Positions 34,673-43,454 of a DNA stretch of 64,000 nucleotides are shown here, in pieces. Below the pieces are notes generated by a model. That model saw only the letters and a list, made by a program, of their open reading frames with translations. It did no database searches and was not told the DNA's origin. The stretch is from an uncultured Atopobium sp. Its GTDB lineage: Bacteria; Actinomycetota; Coriobacteriia; Coriobacteriales; Atopobiaceae. The stretch spans positions 1 to 64,000 of the forward strand of contig CAMXVQ010000002.1 of assembly GCA_947252455.1 (NCBI GenBank), in the 5' to 3' direction. Each line of letters begins with the position of its first letter. Within the stretch, counting starts at the first letter, position 1. The position numbers and the translations under genes are program-made.

Positions 34673-36058
34673 ATGGCTCGATTTTCATTTTATAACCCAC
34701 ATGAAAACAGTTCGCGCGCTCTTGTTGTTGCAGTTGAAACACCATCGGCTGCCTGTGATTTTACGACGCAAGAAAGTTTATCAGAACTTTCACATTTGGC
34801 AGAAACACTTAACATTACAACTGTTGGTAAGCTTGTCCAAAAACTTGATGTGCCTGTACACTCAACCTATATTGGTTCAGGTAAATTGCTCGAGCTTAAA
34901 CATATGGCACAATCATTAATGTGCGATTTTATAATTTTTGATGATGAACTAAGCCCGTCTCAACAAAGTAATATTTGCCATGCTGTTGGAAAATCGTTTC
35001 AAGTTATTGATCGCTGTTCGCTTATCTTAGATATTTTTGCAGCTCATGCCACTACTAAGGAAGGCAAACTTCAAGTTAAGCTTGCGCATATGCAATATAT
35101 GCTTCCTCGCCTTAAAGGAATGTGGAGCCATCTATTAGGCGAACAAACCCGTGGTGGTATAGGATCACGGTTTGGTCAAGGGGAAAGCCAGCTCGAAATC
35201 GATAGACGCCTTTCACGCGAAAAAATAGCCCACGTTAAACAGCGGCTCACGGCTTTAGAGACCCAACGCAACGTTCAACGCAGCATTCGATCATCTTCAC
35301 CTTTGTATAAAATTGCACTCGTAGGGTACACGAATGCAGGTAAATCTACCTTGCTCAACCGTATAAGTCATTCTTCAACCTACGTAAAAGATGAATTATT
35401 TGCAACTTTAGACTCAACAACACGTTCGATTACCCTTCCTGACACTCGTCGTGCAGTACTGAGCGATACGGTAGGCTTTATACAAAAATTACCCACTGAA
35501 CTTATAGATGCATTCAAATCTACCTTGCTTGATGTTGTTTCAGCCGATCTCCTACTGTGCGTTGTAGATGTTTCATCTGCTCATGCAGAAAAAGAAATGA
35601 ATGTGGTTCTCTCTATTCTCAACGACATTGGTGCAGGCTCAATCCCATATCTTATAGTGGCTAATAAAATCGATCGTATTGCATCAAACTCTTATGCTCA
35701 AGCAAGCGAGCATGAAGTGTCTCCATGTGTAGAGAATCTCACTCCTTCAGATTCATCTAGTGCCCACACGCAGCCCAACGAGCTCGCATTATTCAATTCA
35801 ATAGACCCCACTAATATCGCTTATATTTCTGCCGAAACAGGACAGGGGATAGAAACACTATTACAAATGATTTCTCATAAACTTATGAGCCAAGAGACGT
35901 ATATGGTTTTACATGTTGCGTACAAGGATTCTTCGTTTATTCCGTTAATTCATACGTATGGCAGAGTAGTACATGAAACGTATGACGAACAAGGTACTCA
36001 GCTTTGCGTATATGTTCCTCATAAGCTTGTGGAGCGGCTTAAACCTTTTGAATTGTAA
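34673..36058 (+). CDS. hflX: GTPase HflX
   Basis: Ribosome-associated GTPase that splits stalled ribosomes. An N-terminal HflX domain (VGKLVQKLDVPVHSTYIGSG) is followed by a helical linker with HMQYMLPRLKGMWSHL and RGGIGSRFGQGESQLE. The G domain has GYTNAGKST near residue 217, DTVGFIQKLP and NKID. Between NKID and the SAETGQG motif there is a polar insert of about 40 residues (near 340-380, Ser/Glu/His/Thr-rich) not expected in the family. 461 residues. It lies ten bases after miaA and converges on the DUF1624 gene with only four bases between stops. Confidence 0.93.
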   Translation: MARFSFYNPHENSSRALVVAVETPSAACDFTTQESLSELSHLAETLNITTVGKLVQKLDVPVHSTYIGSGKLLELKHMAQSLMCDFIIFDDELSPSQQSNICHAVGKSFQVIDRCSLILDIFAAHATTKEGKLQVKLAHMQYMLPRLKGMWSHLLGEQTRGGIGSRFGQGESQLEIDRRLSREKIAHVKQRLTALETQRNVQRSIRSSSPLYKIALVGYTNAGKSTLLNRISHSSTYVKDELFATLDSTTRSITLPDTRRAVLSDTVGFIQKLPTELIDAFKSTLLDVVSADLLLCVVDVSSAHAEKEMNVVLSILNDIGAGSIPYLIVANKIDRIASNSYAQASEHEVSPCVENLTPSDSSSAHTQPNELALFNSIDPTNIAYISAETGQGIETLLQMISHKLMSQETYMVLHVAYKDSSFIPLIHTYGRVVHETYDEQGTQLCVYVPHKLVERLKPFEL

Positions 36059-36062
36059 GTTT

Positions 36063-36935
36063 TTATGCGCTCCGACTCATACATAAAAATATAAGGACAC
36101 ATAAAAGCGGTTGATGAAGCACATATATTTGTAACGAGTGCCTTCCCATGAGTGCAAGAACATTTTTAACAAATGCTAAACCGTAAAAAAGCAACGCACG
36201 AGGGGAGCAATGAGTAAGCGTAACTGACTCTTTGCACCTCCGCGCCGTTTGTAAGGTCATCATATACGGTTTGCTTAACCATCCTGCTAAAGCACCACCA
36301 CTATATAAGAACAGATACGGAAAAATGGGGTAGTAATCACCTGATTGAAAGTAGCTCGGAGCAAACCCAAATGCTGCTGTAAGGTATGAGGAATATAGAC
36401 GTGCAGGTAAACGCCACGTATACTGAAAGAAGCTTATATATCCATGCGGTATATGATACGTGATTCCAAAGAGGCCAAGCATAACACAAAGCAAAATAAA
36501 CGTACCTACTTTGCCCGTAAACGAAGGCACAACTGTGCTCAGTTTTACGAATGCAGCTGTTTTAACAACACGTAAAAGCATGTATGAAACAAGCGTAACA
36601 ACAGTTGTTGACATACCTAAACAAAAAATTATGCCAAAATTGATAGGAATATCCACAGCCACTAAAGTTGTAACTACATAAATCAAGAAAGCACATACAA
36701 GATAGACAACACAGCGTTTAATCTTATGCATTGAGTATGAGCACATCATACCTGCAAGAAAAATAAACACCCATGCGATACTGTTACGCCATAGATCAAT
36801 ATAGGGAGAAACAAACCAGGTAAGCGATACACCATACAGCGATACCAGGTCATAACACGCATGAAAGGCAATCATAGATACAAGTGAAAAGCCTCGTATT
36901 ACATCAAAAGCTTCTGTGCGTTGAGACCCATACAC
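36063..36935 (-). CDS. DUF1624 / heparan-alpha-glucosaminide N-acetyltransferase-like membrane protein
   Basis: Polytopic membrane protein with about eight hydrophobic spans. The N-terminal EAFDVIRGFSLVSMIAFHACYD carries the Arg and His pattern of the DUF1624/HGSNAT_cat family, which is thought to transfer acyl groups across membranes. The final spans end with RHSLQIYVLHQPLL, like acyltransferase-3 proteins. The substrate is unknown; a wall or surface glycan is a guess. A GTG at 36935 has AAAGGG eight bases upstream; a GTG two codons earlier is too close to it. It starts 11 bases after lexA on the same strand, so it may be part of the LexA transcript. Confidence 0.7.
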   Translation of the reverse strand: MYGSQRTEAFDVIRGFSLVSMIAFHACYDLVSLYGVSLTWFVSPYIDLWRNSIAWVFIFLAGMMCSYSMHKIKRCVVYLVCAFLIYVVTTLVAVDIPINFGIIFCLGMSTTVVTLVSYMLLRVVKTAAFVKLSTVVPSFTGKVGTFILLCVMLGLFGITYHIPHGYISFFQYTWRLPARLYSSYLTAAFGFAPSYFQSGDYYPIFPYLFLYSGGALAGWLSKPYMMTLQTARRCKESVTLTHCSPRALLFYGLAFVKNVLALMGRHSLQIYVLHQPLLCVLIFLCMSRSA

Positions 36936-36946
36936 GCGCACGCCCT

Positions 36947-37591
36947 TTATGAAACAACCGCTCTGAACAAACCTGTTACCTTACCAATAATTGTTGGATG
37001 TTTAGCAATAATAGGCTTCATTGTATCGTTTTCTGGTTGTAGGCGAATATAGCTGCTTTCTTTAAAGAAACGCTTTACCGTGCATTCATTATCAATCATC
37101 GCAATGACAATTTCGCCGTTACGTGCATCATGCTGTTCTTTTACAACAACATAATCGCCGTCAAAAATACCAGCGTTAATCATAGACTCGCCTTGAACTT
37201 TAAGGATAAACGAACTTGAATCTGAGCTTATAGAAGTAGGAACCGCAAGATGATCTTCGATATTTTGTTCTGCAAGAATAGGTACACCGGCAGCTACACG
37301 ACCAACAACAGGAAGAATAGTTACATTAAGCTCAACATTGTCCTTTTCAACACGATGTTGTTCACCTTCGTCTTGTACAAGCTTGGGAAGCACAAGTGCA
37401 CGTGGTTTTTTAGGATCTCTACGAATGTAACCAAGATCCTGCAGGGCGTGCAAATGCATGTGCACGGTAGAGGGAGAGGCTAATCCAACCGCTTCTCCGA
37501 TTTCTCGCACTGAAGGTGGATAACCATGCTCTGAAACATAGGAACACAGATAGGAATAAATTTGCTCTTGTCGTTTTCCAAGTTTTCTCAT
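36947..37591 (-). CDS. lexA: LexA repressor (SOS regulator)
   Basis: Represses DNA-damage genes until RecA filaments trigger self-cleavage. The N-terminal winged helix includes YPPSVREIGEAVGLASPSTV. The scissile Ala101-Gly102 lies in GRVAAGVPIL. The Ser136-Lys173 dyad is in VQGESM and CTVKRF. 214 residues, a complete LexA. It is followed by the DUF1624 gene and divergent from a LysM/TM gene. A LexA-type box overlaps its own promoter, so it is self-regulated. Confidence 0.96.
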   Translation of the reverse strand: MRKLGKRQEQIYSYLCSYVSEHGYPPSVREIGEAVGLASPSTVHMHLHALQDLGYIRRDPKKPRALVLPKLVQDEGEQHRVEKDNVELNVTILPVVGRVAAGVPILAEQNIEDHLAVPTSISSDSSSFILKVQGESMINAGIFDGDYVVVKEQHDARNGEIVIAMIDNECTVKRFFKESSYIRLQPENDTMKPIIAKHPTIIGKVTGLFRAVVS

Positions 37592-37621
37592 AGAACACGC
37601 TCCTCTTTTTGTAGTTAATTT

Positions 37622-37660
37622 AGTATAGCATGAACATTTTTAAATTACAAACATATGTTC
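37622..37660 (-). promoter_or_regulatory. lexA promoter with SOS box
   Basis: On the minus strand TTGTAA (37645-37650) and TATACT (37622-37627) have a 17-base spacer. The box GAACATATGTTTG (37648-37660) matches the Gram-positive SOS consensus with its tolerated T in the second half site and overlaps the -35. It lies in the divergent gap, so it could also affect the YneA-like gene to the right, whose start is 157 bases away. No second box was found in the 226-base gap. Confidence 0.75.
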
Positions 37661-37817
37661 TTAATTTTTATAAAATTATTTTTACCATACTGATCACAAA
37701 CTTTTCCTCGTCTATATCCTATAAATCATTTTACGTAATGACTTTACTACCTGCGATTTTAATTAATGTCCGTGGCCTCGTGTATATATAAGTTAAGAAA
37801 AAAAGAAAGGACAAAAG

Positions 37818-38180
37818 ATGAGCATGCACACAACCGATTTAACAGAGAAAAACTTTCACGACCTCAAACGTATTAAGGCACAGCAATTATCTTGGAGCTT
37901 AACAATTCTGTTTTCTTTTGTATTTATCACAAGTTTTCTTATCAGCGCTTTAAGCACCAACTATCGATTAGCCCATGATTCCACGCTTCTCAAAGCAAGT
38001 ATTCCTTCGGCTACAATTGTCCAAAAAGGAGAAGGAATCGACTCACTAGTTAATGAGTCTAACCTCAAGTGCATTGAGCGCTCGGCAATTGAATCCTGGA
38101 TCATTTCATACAATAATTTAGAAGGTTTTCGTCTACGCGAAGGTCAACTCATATATATACCAATGCAATTTTCCAACTAA
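37818..38180 (+). CDS. YneA/DivS-like SOS cell-division inhibitor candidate (TM + LysM)
   Basis: A 120-residue protein with a short charged N-terminus, one membrane span (SLTILFSFVFITSFLISAL, residues about 30-50) and a LysM-like extracytoplasmic tail. The tail runs from TIVQKGEGIDSLVNE to SYNNLEGFRLREGQLIYIP. This size, topology and position divergent from lexA match YneA of Bacillus, DivS of Corynebacterium and Rv2719c of Mycobacterium, SOS-induced proteins that delay septation. Those families are poorly conserved in sequence, so context carries much of the weight. GAAAGGAC precedes the ATG. SOS control is inferred from the shared box. Confidence 0.68.
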   Translation: MSMHTTDLTEKNFHDLKRIKAQQLSWSLTILFSFVFITSFLISALSTNYRLAHDSTLLKASIPSATIVQKGEGIDSLVNESNLKCIERSAIESWIISYNNLEGFRLREGQLIYIPMQFSN

Positions 38181-38366
38181 AATATTCATTGACTCATCCA
38201 TATTATTATCTGTACATGCAATAATGTCTAAAACCATACACAAGAACATACAGTTTCATGAATTGTTTCGAGATTGTTTACGCTTAGAGTCAAAATGATT
38301 ACCTCTGTAGGTGATAAACCGTTATTATGTTACATTGATATCGGAGTTTTAATCGTTAGGAGTTGT

Positions 38367-38819
38367 ATGCACTGCCCAAAATGTGGATGTGATGTATCTA
38401 AAGTTGTAGACTCCCGTTCCTCTGAAGGAAACGATGCAATTCGTCGTCGTCGCGAATGCATAGGTTGCCAAACGCGTTTTACAACCTATGAACGACGTGA
38501 GGAAATGCCCATTCTTGTTATTAAGAAAGATGGCACCAAGGAACCTTTTAGTCATGAAAAGTTGCGTCGTGGTCTTGTAGCGGCAACTATTAAACGTTCC
38601 ATCGATCTTAATCGCATCAATCAGCTCATTGATTCTATAGAAACTGAACTACGTGATAACGGAAAAACAGAAATCACGTCACAAGAAATTGGTATGCGCG
38701 TTCTTCAAAAACTTATTGATATAGATAAAGTTGCTTACGTACGTTTTGCTTCGGTATATAGAGATTTTAAAGATGTCGAAGAATTCAGCGAAGAGTTAAG
38801 GAGTTTATCAAATGAATAA
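38367..38819 (+). CDS. nrdR: Transcriptional repressor NrdR
   Basis: Zinc-ribbon/ATP-cone repressor of ribonucleotide reductase genes that senses ATP versus dATP. The N-terminus MHCPKCGC with CIGC about 30 residues on forms the zinc ribbon. RRRRECIGCQTRFTTYER is the family signature. The ATP cone follows from ILVIKKDGTKEPFSHEKL. 150 residues from the ATG at 38367, which is preceded by AGGAG; the frame extends upstream without support. It overlaps dut by 8 bases, pairing two dNTP-pool genes. No NrdR box was recognised nearby. Confidence 0.95.
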   Translation: MHCPKCGCDVSKVVDSRSSEGNDAIRRRRECIGCQTRFTTYERREEMPILVIKKDGTKEPFSHEKLRRGLVAATIKRSIDLNRINQLIDSIETELRDNGKTEITSQEIGMRVLQKLIDIDKVAYVRFASVYRDFKDVEEFSEELRSLSNE

Positions 38820-39267
38820 CCCTTCATCTGACACCATTCAACTTCCTATAAAACGCCTGCACGAAGATGTAATTCTTCCTCGGTATGCATATTCAGGTGA
38901 TGCAGGCCTTGATTTGTGTTCCTATATTGACCTTGTTTTAAAGCCTTTTCAACGCTTCTTGGTTCCCACTGGTTTAGCCATTGCAATTCCAGATGGTTAT
39001 GCTGGTTTTGTACAGCCACGAAGTGGTTTAGCATATAAATGTGGTCTTTCTATGCCTAATACTCCAGGCCTTATTGATGCTCACTATCGCGGAGAATTAT
39101 TTGTGAGTGTCGTCAATTTAGATCCTCATAACGATATTCATATCTCAAAGGGGGATCGAATTGCCCAGCTTGTTATTCAAAAAGTTCCCGTTGTAGAGCT
39201 TGTTGAGACAGCTGAGCTTTCTTCTACCGACCGTGGCGATAACGGTTTTGGTTCCAGTGGTAATTAA
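38812..39267 (+). CDS. dut: Deoxyuridine 5'-triphosphate nucleotidohydrolase (dUTPase)
   Basis: Hydrolyses dUTP to dUMP and pyrophosphate, keeping uracil out of DNA and feeding dTMP synthesis. All five trimeric dUTPase motifs are seen: GDAGLDL, PRSGLAYK, GLIDAHYRGEL, GDRIAQLVI and the Gly-rich C-terminal RGDNGFGSSG that closes over the active site. 151 residues. It overlaps the 3' end of nrdR, so the two are translated together. An intrinsic terminator follows immediately. Confidence 0.96.
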   Translation: MNNPSSDTIQLPIKRLHEDVILPRYAYSGDAGLDLCSYIDLVLKPFQRFLVPTGLAIAIPDGYAGFVQPRSGLAYKCGLSMPNTPGLIDAHYRGELFVSVVNLDPHNDIHISKGDRIAQLVIQKVPVVELVETAELSSTDRGDNGFGSSGN

Positions 39268-39297
39268 CCGGTAGTGTTTTCACTATCGGTTTTTTTA
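39267..39297 (+). terminator. Intrinsic terminator after nrdR-dut
   Basis: ACCGGTAGTG and CACTATCGGT pair over ten bases with a TTTT loop and are followed by a run of seven T residues. It begins at the dut stop codon and ends about 25 bases before the permease start, so it closes the nrdR-dut operon; it might also act as a short attenuator for the permease. Confidence 0.85.
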
Positions 39298-39321
39298 TGT
39301 TTCTATAGGAATTCAGAAAGG

Positions 39322-40641
39322 ATGGAGATGGAAACATTTTTTAAGGCAAGTGAGAGAGGATCTTCTGTTTCACAGGAATGTAGAGCCGGTCTTACTACGT
39401 TTTTAGCGATGGCATATATTATTGCAGTTAACCCTGCAATTTTGGTACATGCTGGTATTCCTTTAAACGCTGCTATTACAGCAACCTGCATTGGTTCAGG
39501 TATTGTAACCATTCTTATGGGACTCATTTCAAATCGTCCTGTTGCACTTGCAACAGGCTTAGGTCTTGACGCTATTGTTGCGTTTACCTTGCCTCTTATA
39601 ACTAACAACGATTGGCATACTTCTATGGCAATCGTATTCATCGAAGGTATTGTCATCCTTCTGTTAGTGTTCTGTGGTCTGCGCGAAGCTATCATGGACG
39701 CAATCCCTGTTTCATTGCGCCATGCAATCTCTGTGGGTCTTGGAATCTTCATTGCATTCATCGGTCTAAAAAACGGTGGTGTTATTGTTCCGAGCCCTGC
39801 TACCTTTGTTACGCTTAACAAAATTACCGATCCTGTTTTCATCGTTGGTGTTATTTCTGTTGCAGTAACGCTTGCATGCTATGCCCTCAAAGTTAAAGGT
39901 GCTTTGTTAATTGGTATTGCTCTTGCGGTCATTGCAGGTATTCCTTTAGGCGTTACTTCACTTCCTACGGGCTTTGTTGCTCCGCTTGATTTCTCTACCT
40001 TTGGTGCTCCTTTTATGGTTGACGAAGAGGGGACTATGGGAATTGTTAAAGCGCTTATCAATCCTGTTTGCCTTGTATGTGCATTTTCTCTTCTTATGTC
40101 CGACTTCTTTGATACCATGGGTACAGCAACCGCTGTTGCTAAAGCCGGAGACTTCCTTAACGAAGACGGTACCGTAGAAAATATCAGCGAGATCTTAACT
40201 GTTGACTCTGCAGCTGCAGCACTTGGTGGTCTTTTTGGTGCATCCTCAATTACTACATTTGTTGAATCTGCATCTGGTGCAGCCGATGGTGGACGCACTG
40301 GTCTCTCTGCGGTTGTAACAGGAGTTCTTTTCATTTTAGCGGCAATCTTTGCGCCCATCATTTCGGTAGTAAGTGCTGCTTCTACCTGTGGTGCCTTGGT
40401 TTTGGTTGGCTACCTTATGATCAGCGATACCGTTGAAATTAACTGGAGCGATCTATCAGAAAGCTTCCCTGCATTTGCAACGATCATCGGTATTCCTTTA
40501 ACCTTCTCAATTTCTGATGGTATCGGATTTGGTTTTATTTCCTACATCATTGTTGCCCTTATTACCGGCAATGTTAAGAAGATTAAACCTCTTATGTGGG
40601 TTGCAGGAGTTATGTTTATCGTCTATTTCTTCCTGCTTTAA
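39322..40641 (+). CDS. NCS2 adenine/guanine/hypoxanthine permease (AzgA/PbuG type)
   Basis: Polytopic membrane transporter for purine bases of the AzgA-like branch of the NCS2 family. Family signatures: RAGLTTFLAMAYIIAVNPAIL near residue 20, TGLGLDAIVAFTL, and the central FDTMGTATAVAKAGDFL and SAAAALGGLFGASSITTFVESASGAADGGRTG loops that carry the substrate and coupling residues. About 12-14 hydrophobic segments. The ATG at 39322 follows AGAAAGG; longer reading adds 16 residues without a ribosome site. 439 residues. It is grouped with a second permease of different NCS2 branch, consistent with purine/pyrimidine salvage. Confidence 0.87.
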   Translation: MEMETFFKASERGSSVSQECRAGLTTFLAMAYIIAVNPAILVHAGIPLNAAITATCIGSGIVTILMGLISNRPVALATGLGLDAIVAFTLPLITNNDWHTSMAIVFIEGIVILLLVFCGLREAIMDAIPVSLRHAISVGLGIFIAFIGLKNGGVIVPSPATFVTLNKITDPVFIVGVISVAVTLACYALKVKGALLIGIALAVIAGIPLGVTSLPTGFVAPLDFSTFGAPFMVDEEGTMGIVKALINPVCLVCAFSLLMSDFFDTMGTATAVAKAGDFLNEDGTVENISEILTVDSAAAALGGLFGASSITTFVESASGAADGGRTGLSAVVTGVLFILAAIFAPIISVVSAASTCGALVLVGYLMISDTVEINWSDLSESFPAFATIIGIPLTFSISDGIGFGFISYIIVALITGNVKKIKPLMWVAGVMFIVYFFLL

Positions 40642-40654
40642 AATATCGCTTTAA

Positions 40655-40681
40655 TTTTTACCGAATGCATGATCGGTAAAT
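40655..40681. repeat. Inverted repeat between the two permease genes
   Basis: TTTACCGA and TCGGTAAA form an eight-base inverted repeat around an AT-rich spacer, 14 bases after the first permease stop. It can fold as a hairpin but lacks a clear T tract, so it could be a weak terminator or a protein-binding site. Its ACCGA/TCGGT arms resemble those of the terminator before the first permease. Confidence 0.4.
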
Positions 40682-40754
40682 CTTAAGATTGTATGATACT
40701 ATGCGCGTGTTCTCAAAGGTAGAGCATGCGCATATATCTGAAGAAAGGAGTGTT

Positions 40755-42017
40755 ATGGGTAGAGCGGACAATGCAAAAATCATCGGTGTTGATGACCATG
40801 TATCCGTTGCACGAGCTATTCCTTTAGGAATACAGCATATGATGAGTATGTTTGGAGCTACCGTTTTAGTTCCAGTGCTTACCGGTCTTGATCCAAACTT
40901 GGCTATCATGTGTTCGGGTATTGGTACCATTGTGTATCTTTTGGTTACTCGTAATAAAATCCCTAGTTATTTGGGTAGTTCGTTTGCATTCATCAGTCCA
41001 ATAATTGTTGCTACCGCAGCTACAGGAAGCTTACACACAGCATTATCGGGTGTAGTTGTAGCAGGTTGCGTCTTTTTAGCGGTTGCAGGAATTATTAAAA
41101 TTGCAGGCACCAACTGGCTTAACACTTTGCTTCCGCCTGTTTTGGTTGCATCGGTTATGGTTGTTATTGGTGTTGGACTCTCAGCAGCGGCTGCGCGTAT
41201 GGCATTGCTTGGTCCTGATTCCAAATTTGCGGCTGTAAGTGCTTGTATTGCAGGTATTACGCTTTTAGCTGCTGTAATTTTTTCTGGACAAAAAGGAATC
41301 GTTGGTACGCTTCCGGTTCTCTTAGCAATCCTTGTTGGATATATTGCATCTGCGTGTGTAGGCCTCATCAATTTTCAAGCTGTTGTTGATGCACCATGGA
41401 TTGGCCTTCCACCTATTCAGATGCCTCATTTTGACCCACACGCAATCGTTTTGATAGCTCCTGTTGCAATTGTGGTTGTTATCGAACACATTGGTCACTT
41501 GCTTGCTGTTGGCGAAATTGTAGGTAAAGATTATAGAGCAATGCTTCCTCAGTCCTTAGCCGGTGACGGCATTTCAACCTGTATCTCAGGTTTCTTAGGA
41601 GGACCTCCAACAACAACATATGCAGAAAACATTGGCGTTATGAGCGTTACACATGTTTTTGCAACTCAGGTCTTTTGGTACGCTGCCGGATTTGCACTTA
41701 TCGTTGGTGGTTTTTGTCCCAAAGTTGCTGCATTTATTGGAACAATTCCTGTGCCTGTTATGGGCGGCGTAAGCTTGTTACTCTTTGGCTTGATTGCGTC
41801 TAATGGCTTGCGTATGTTTGTTACCAATAAGGTTGATTTTGACGACAATCGTAACCTTATGATTGCCTCAGTTGTCATTATTTTAGGTGTAGGTATGGAA
41901 ACCGCACAAATTAACATCCCACTGGGAGGCTATACCTTACCAGGCATGGCAACGTCTACCTTAGTTGGTATCGTGTTAAACGCTGTTCTACCACGTCATC
42001 ATAAAGATAAAGCATAA
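40755..42017 (+). CDS. Uracil/xanthine permease, NCS2 family (UraA-like)
   Basis: Proton-coupled nucleobase transporter of the UraA/PyrP branch. PLGIQHMMSMFGATVLVP is the N-terminal family motif. The uracil-site Glu region reads VVIEHIGHLLAVGEIVGKD, followed by LAGDGISTCISGFLGGPPTTTYAENIGVM, the signature of COG2233 carriers. About 14 hydrophobic segments; 420 residues from the ATG at 40755, which is preceded by GAAAGGAG. The frame extends 22 codons upstream without support. Specificity between uracil and xanthine cannot be fixed; the QHMM and TTYAENIG motifs favour uracil. Confidence 0.87.
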   Translation: MGRADNAKIIGVDDHVSVARAIPLGIQHMMSMFGATVLVPVLTGLDPNLAIMCSGIGTIVYLLVTRNKIPSYLGSSFAFISPIIVATAATGSLHTALSGVVVAGCVFLAVAGIIKIAGTNWLNTLLPPVLVASVMVVIGVGLSAAAARMALLGPDSKFAAVSACIAGITLLAAVIFSGQKGIVGTLPVLLAILVGYIASACVGLINFQAVVDAPWIGLPPIQMPHFDPHAIVLIAPVAIVVVIEHIGHLLAVGEIVGKDYRAMLPQSLAGDGISTCISGFLGGPPTTTYAENIGVMSVTHVFATQVFWYAAGFALIVGGFCPKVAAFIGTIPVPVMGGVSLLLFGLIASNGLRMFVTNKVDFDDNRNLMIASVVIILGVGMETAQINIPLGGYTLPGMATSTLVGIVLNAVLPRHHKDKA

Positions 42018-42101
42018 ACGCACACAGATATTTTAGAGCGGTTAAACAACTGTATATATCCGTTCAAATGCATAAAGTTTTGTGTTTGTGTCATTTAATA
42101 T

Positions 42102-42145
42102 ACTCCAGCGTACGTATCCACAACTGATACCTACGCTGGAGTTTT
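42102..42145 (+). terminator. Intrinsic terminator after the uracil permease
   Basis: ACTCCAGCGTA and TACGCTGGAGT pair over ten to eleven bases around a mid-size loop that contains its own GTATC/GATAC pairing, followed by a short T run. About 85 bases after the permease stop. Confidence 0.75.
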
Positions 42146-42300
42146 ACATTGTTTGAACTACAACTCTATAGATTTAGCGACCTTACTACTACAAGTCCAA
42201 GTTTTGCTCGTTTATATAAGACTTACACTTTCCATGTTACGCTAGATGATATATGGGTATGTATACTGCAGTCATTTAATTGCATACATGAGGAGAAGGC

Positions 42301-43320
42301 ATGAATACAACTACAACAGAACAAACTGAGCAACCCACGTTAAAAGATTTGGTTATTATCGGAGGCGGTCCTGCAGGTTTGTCTGCTGCTTTATATGCCC
42401 AACGCGCGCTTTTGGATATTGTAATTCTCGAACAAGAAGCGCTGGGCGGACAAATGATCGTTACCGATAAAATTGATAATTATCTAGGCGTTCCTCATAT
42501 TAATGGTTATGAGTTCTCAGAAATTATGCGCAACCAAGTAAAGGACATGGATGTTCCACTCTGTATGGAGCGTGTTGACTCACTAAAACGTATTGAAAAC
42601 GAGCAAGAACCACCATATTTCCTCGTACATACCTCACGTCATGTATTTAAAGCCAAAGCTGTGCTTATTGCGTGTGGAGCTACCGCAAAAGAGGCAGAAT
42701 TTAAAGGTGAAAGCCGCTATACTGGTCACGGTGTTTCGTATTGTGCCACCTGTGACGCTATGTTTTATCGCGATAAACCAGTGTATGTAGTTGGTGGAGG
42801 TAATGCTGCATGTGAGGAAGGCCTTTTTCTCACACGCTTTGCTAAAAAGGTAACGCTTTTGGTAAGACGAGATGTCTTACGCGCACAAGATGGTGTTATT
42901 CGTCAAGTAAAAGAAAATCCAAAAATGCATATTGTATACAATACTCGAATTAAAGAAATTGCAGGGGAGTCTGACGAAGGCTTTACATCTATTACCCTCG
43001 AAAATACTAAAACTCGCTCTACCGAAACTATTACCTGTGAGCCACACGGTATTGGTGTATTTGTATTTGCAGGTAGAAAACCTATGAACCAGCTTGTTGG
43101 TCAGTTTGTAGATACCGATAAAAATGGATTCATTAAAACTGATGATCATATGCAGACACGTACCGAGGGCTTATATGCCGCAGGCGATGTCCGAGATAAA
43201 GTTTTGCGCCAACTGATTACAGCGGCTTCAGACGGTGCGGTTGCTGCAACAAGTGCTGCAAGTTATATTAGAAAACTTAAACGTACGTCTCAAATGAACG
43301 CACAGACTCACAAGGCTTAA
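42301..43320 (+). CDS. trxB: Thioredoxin reductase
   Basis: NADPH- and FAD-dependent flavoenzyme that reduces thioredoxin. The FAD-binding GGGPAGLSAALYAQRA lies near residue 21, the redox-active CATCD pair near 149, and the NADPH site GGGNAACEEGLFL just after. The C-terminal GLYAAGDVRDKVLRQLITAASDG closes the FAD fold. 339 residues, about 20 more than usual because of short extensions at both ends. GAGGAGAAGG precedes the ATG. It appears monocistronic, with terminators on each side; no thioredoxin gene is adjacent. Confidence 0.93.
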   Translation: MNTTTTEQTEQPTLKDLVIIGGGPAGLSAALYAQRALLDIVILEQEALGGQMIVTDKIDNYLGVPHINGYEFSEIMRNQVKDMDVPLCMERVDSLKRIENEQEPPYFLVHTSRHVFKAKAVLIACGATAKEAEFKGESRYTGHGVSYCATCDAMFYRDKPVYVVGGGNAACEEGLFLTRFAKKVTLLVRRDVLRAQDGVIRQVKENPKMHIVYNTRIKEIAGESDEGFTSITLENTKTRSTETITCEPHGIGVFVFAGRKPMNQLVGQFVDTDKNGFIKTDDHMQTRTEGLYAAGDVRDKVLRQLITAASDGAVAATSAASYIRKLKRTSQMNAQTHKA

Positions 43321-43454
43321 AGGTTTACCATAAGTTTAAGCGTCTGCTCTATAAAGTAAGACATAAACTGCATGTATATAGCTTAGTACTAACGTTGTAA
43401 ACTAATCCGATACTAAAACATGATAATATATCTTATGTAAAGTAGTTAAACAGC

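Noticed and set aside
37631..37660. A second LexA half site (GAAC at 37632) near the lexA box
   Set aside because: It lacks the GTTC partner at the right four-base spacing; only 37648-37660 meets the consensus.
39303..40361. Two long minus-strand open frames (160-179 codons) opposite the first NCS2 permease
   Set aside because: They are antisense to conserved transporter motifs, contain no recognisable domain and no ribosome site; codon bias of the permease creates them.
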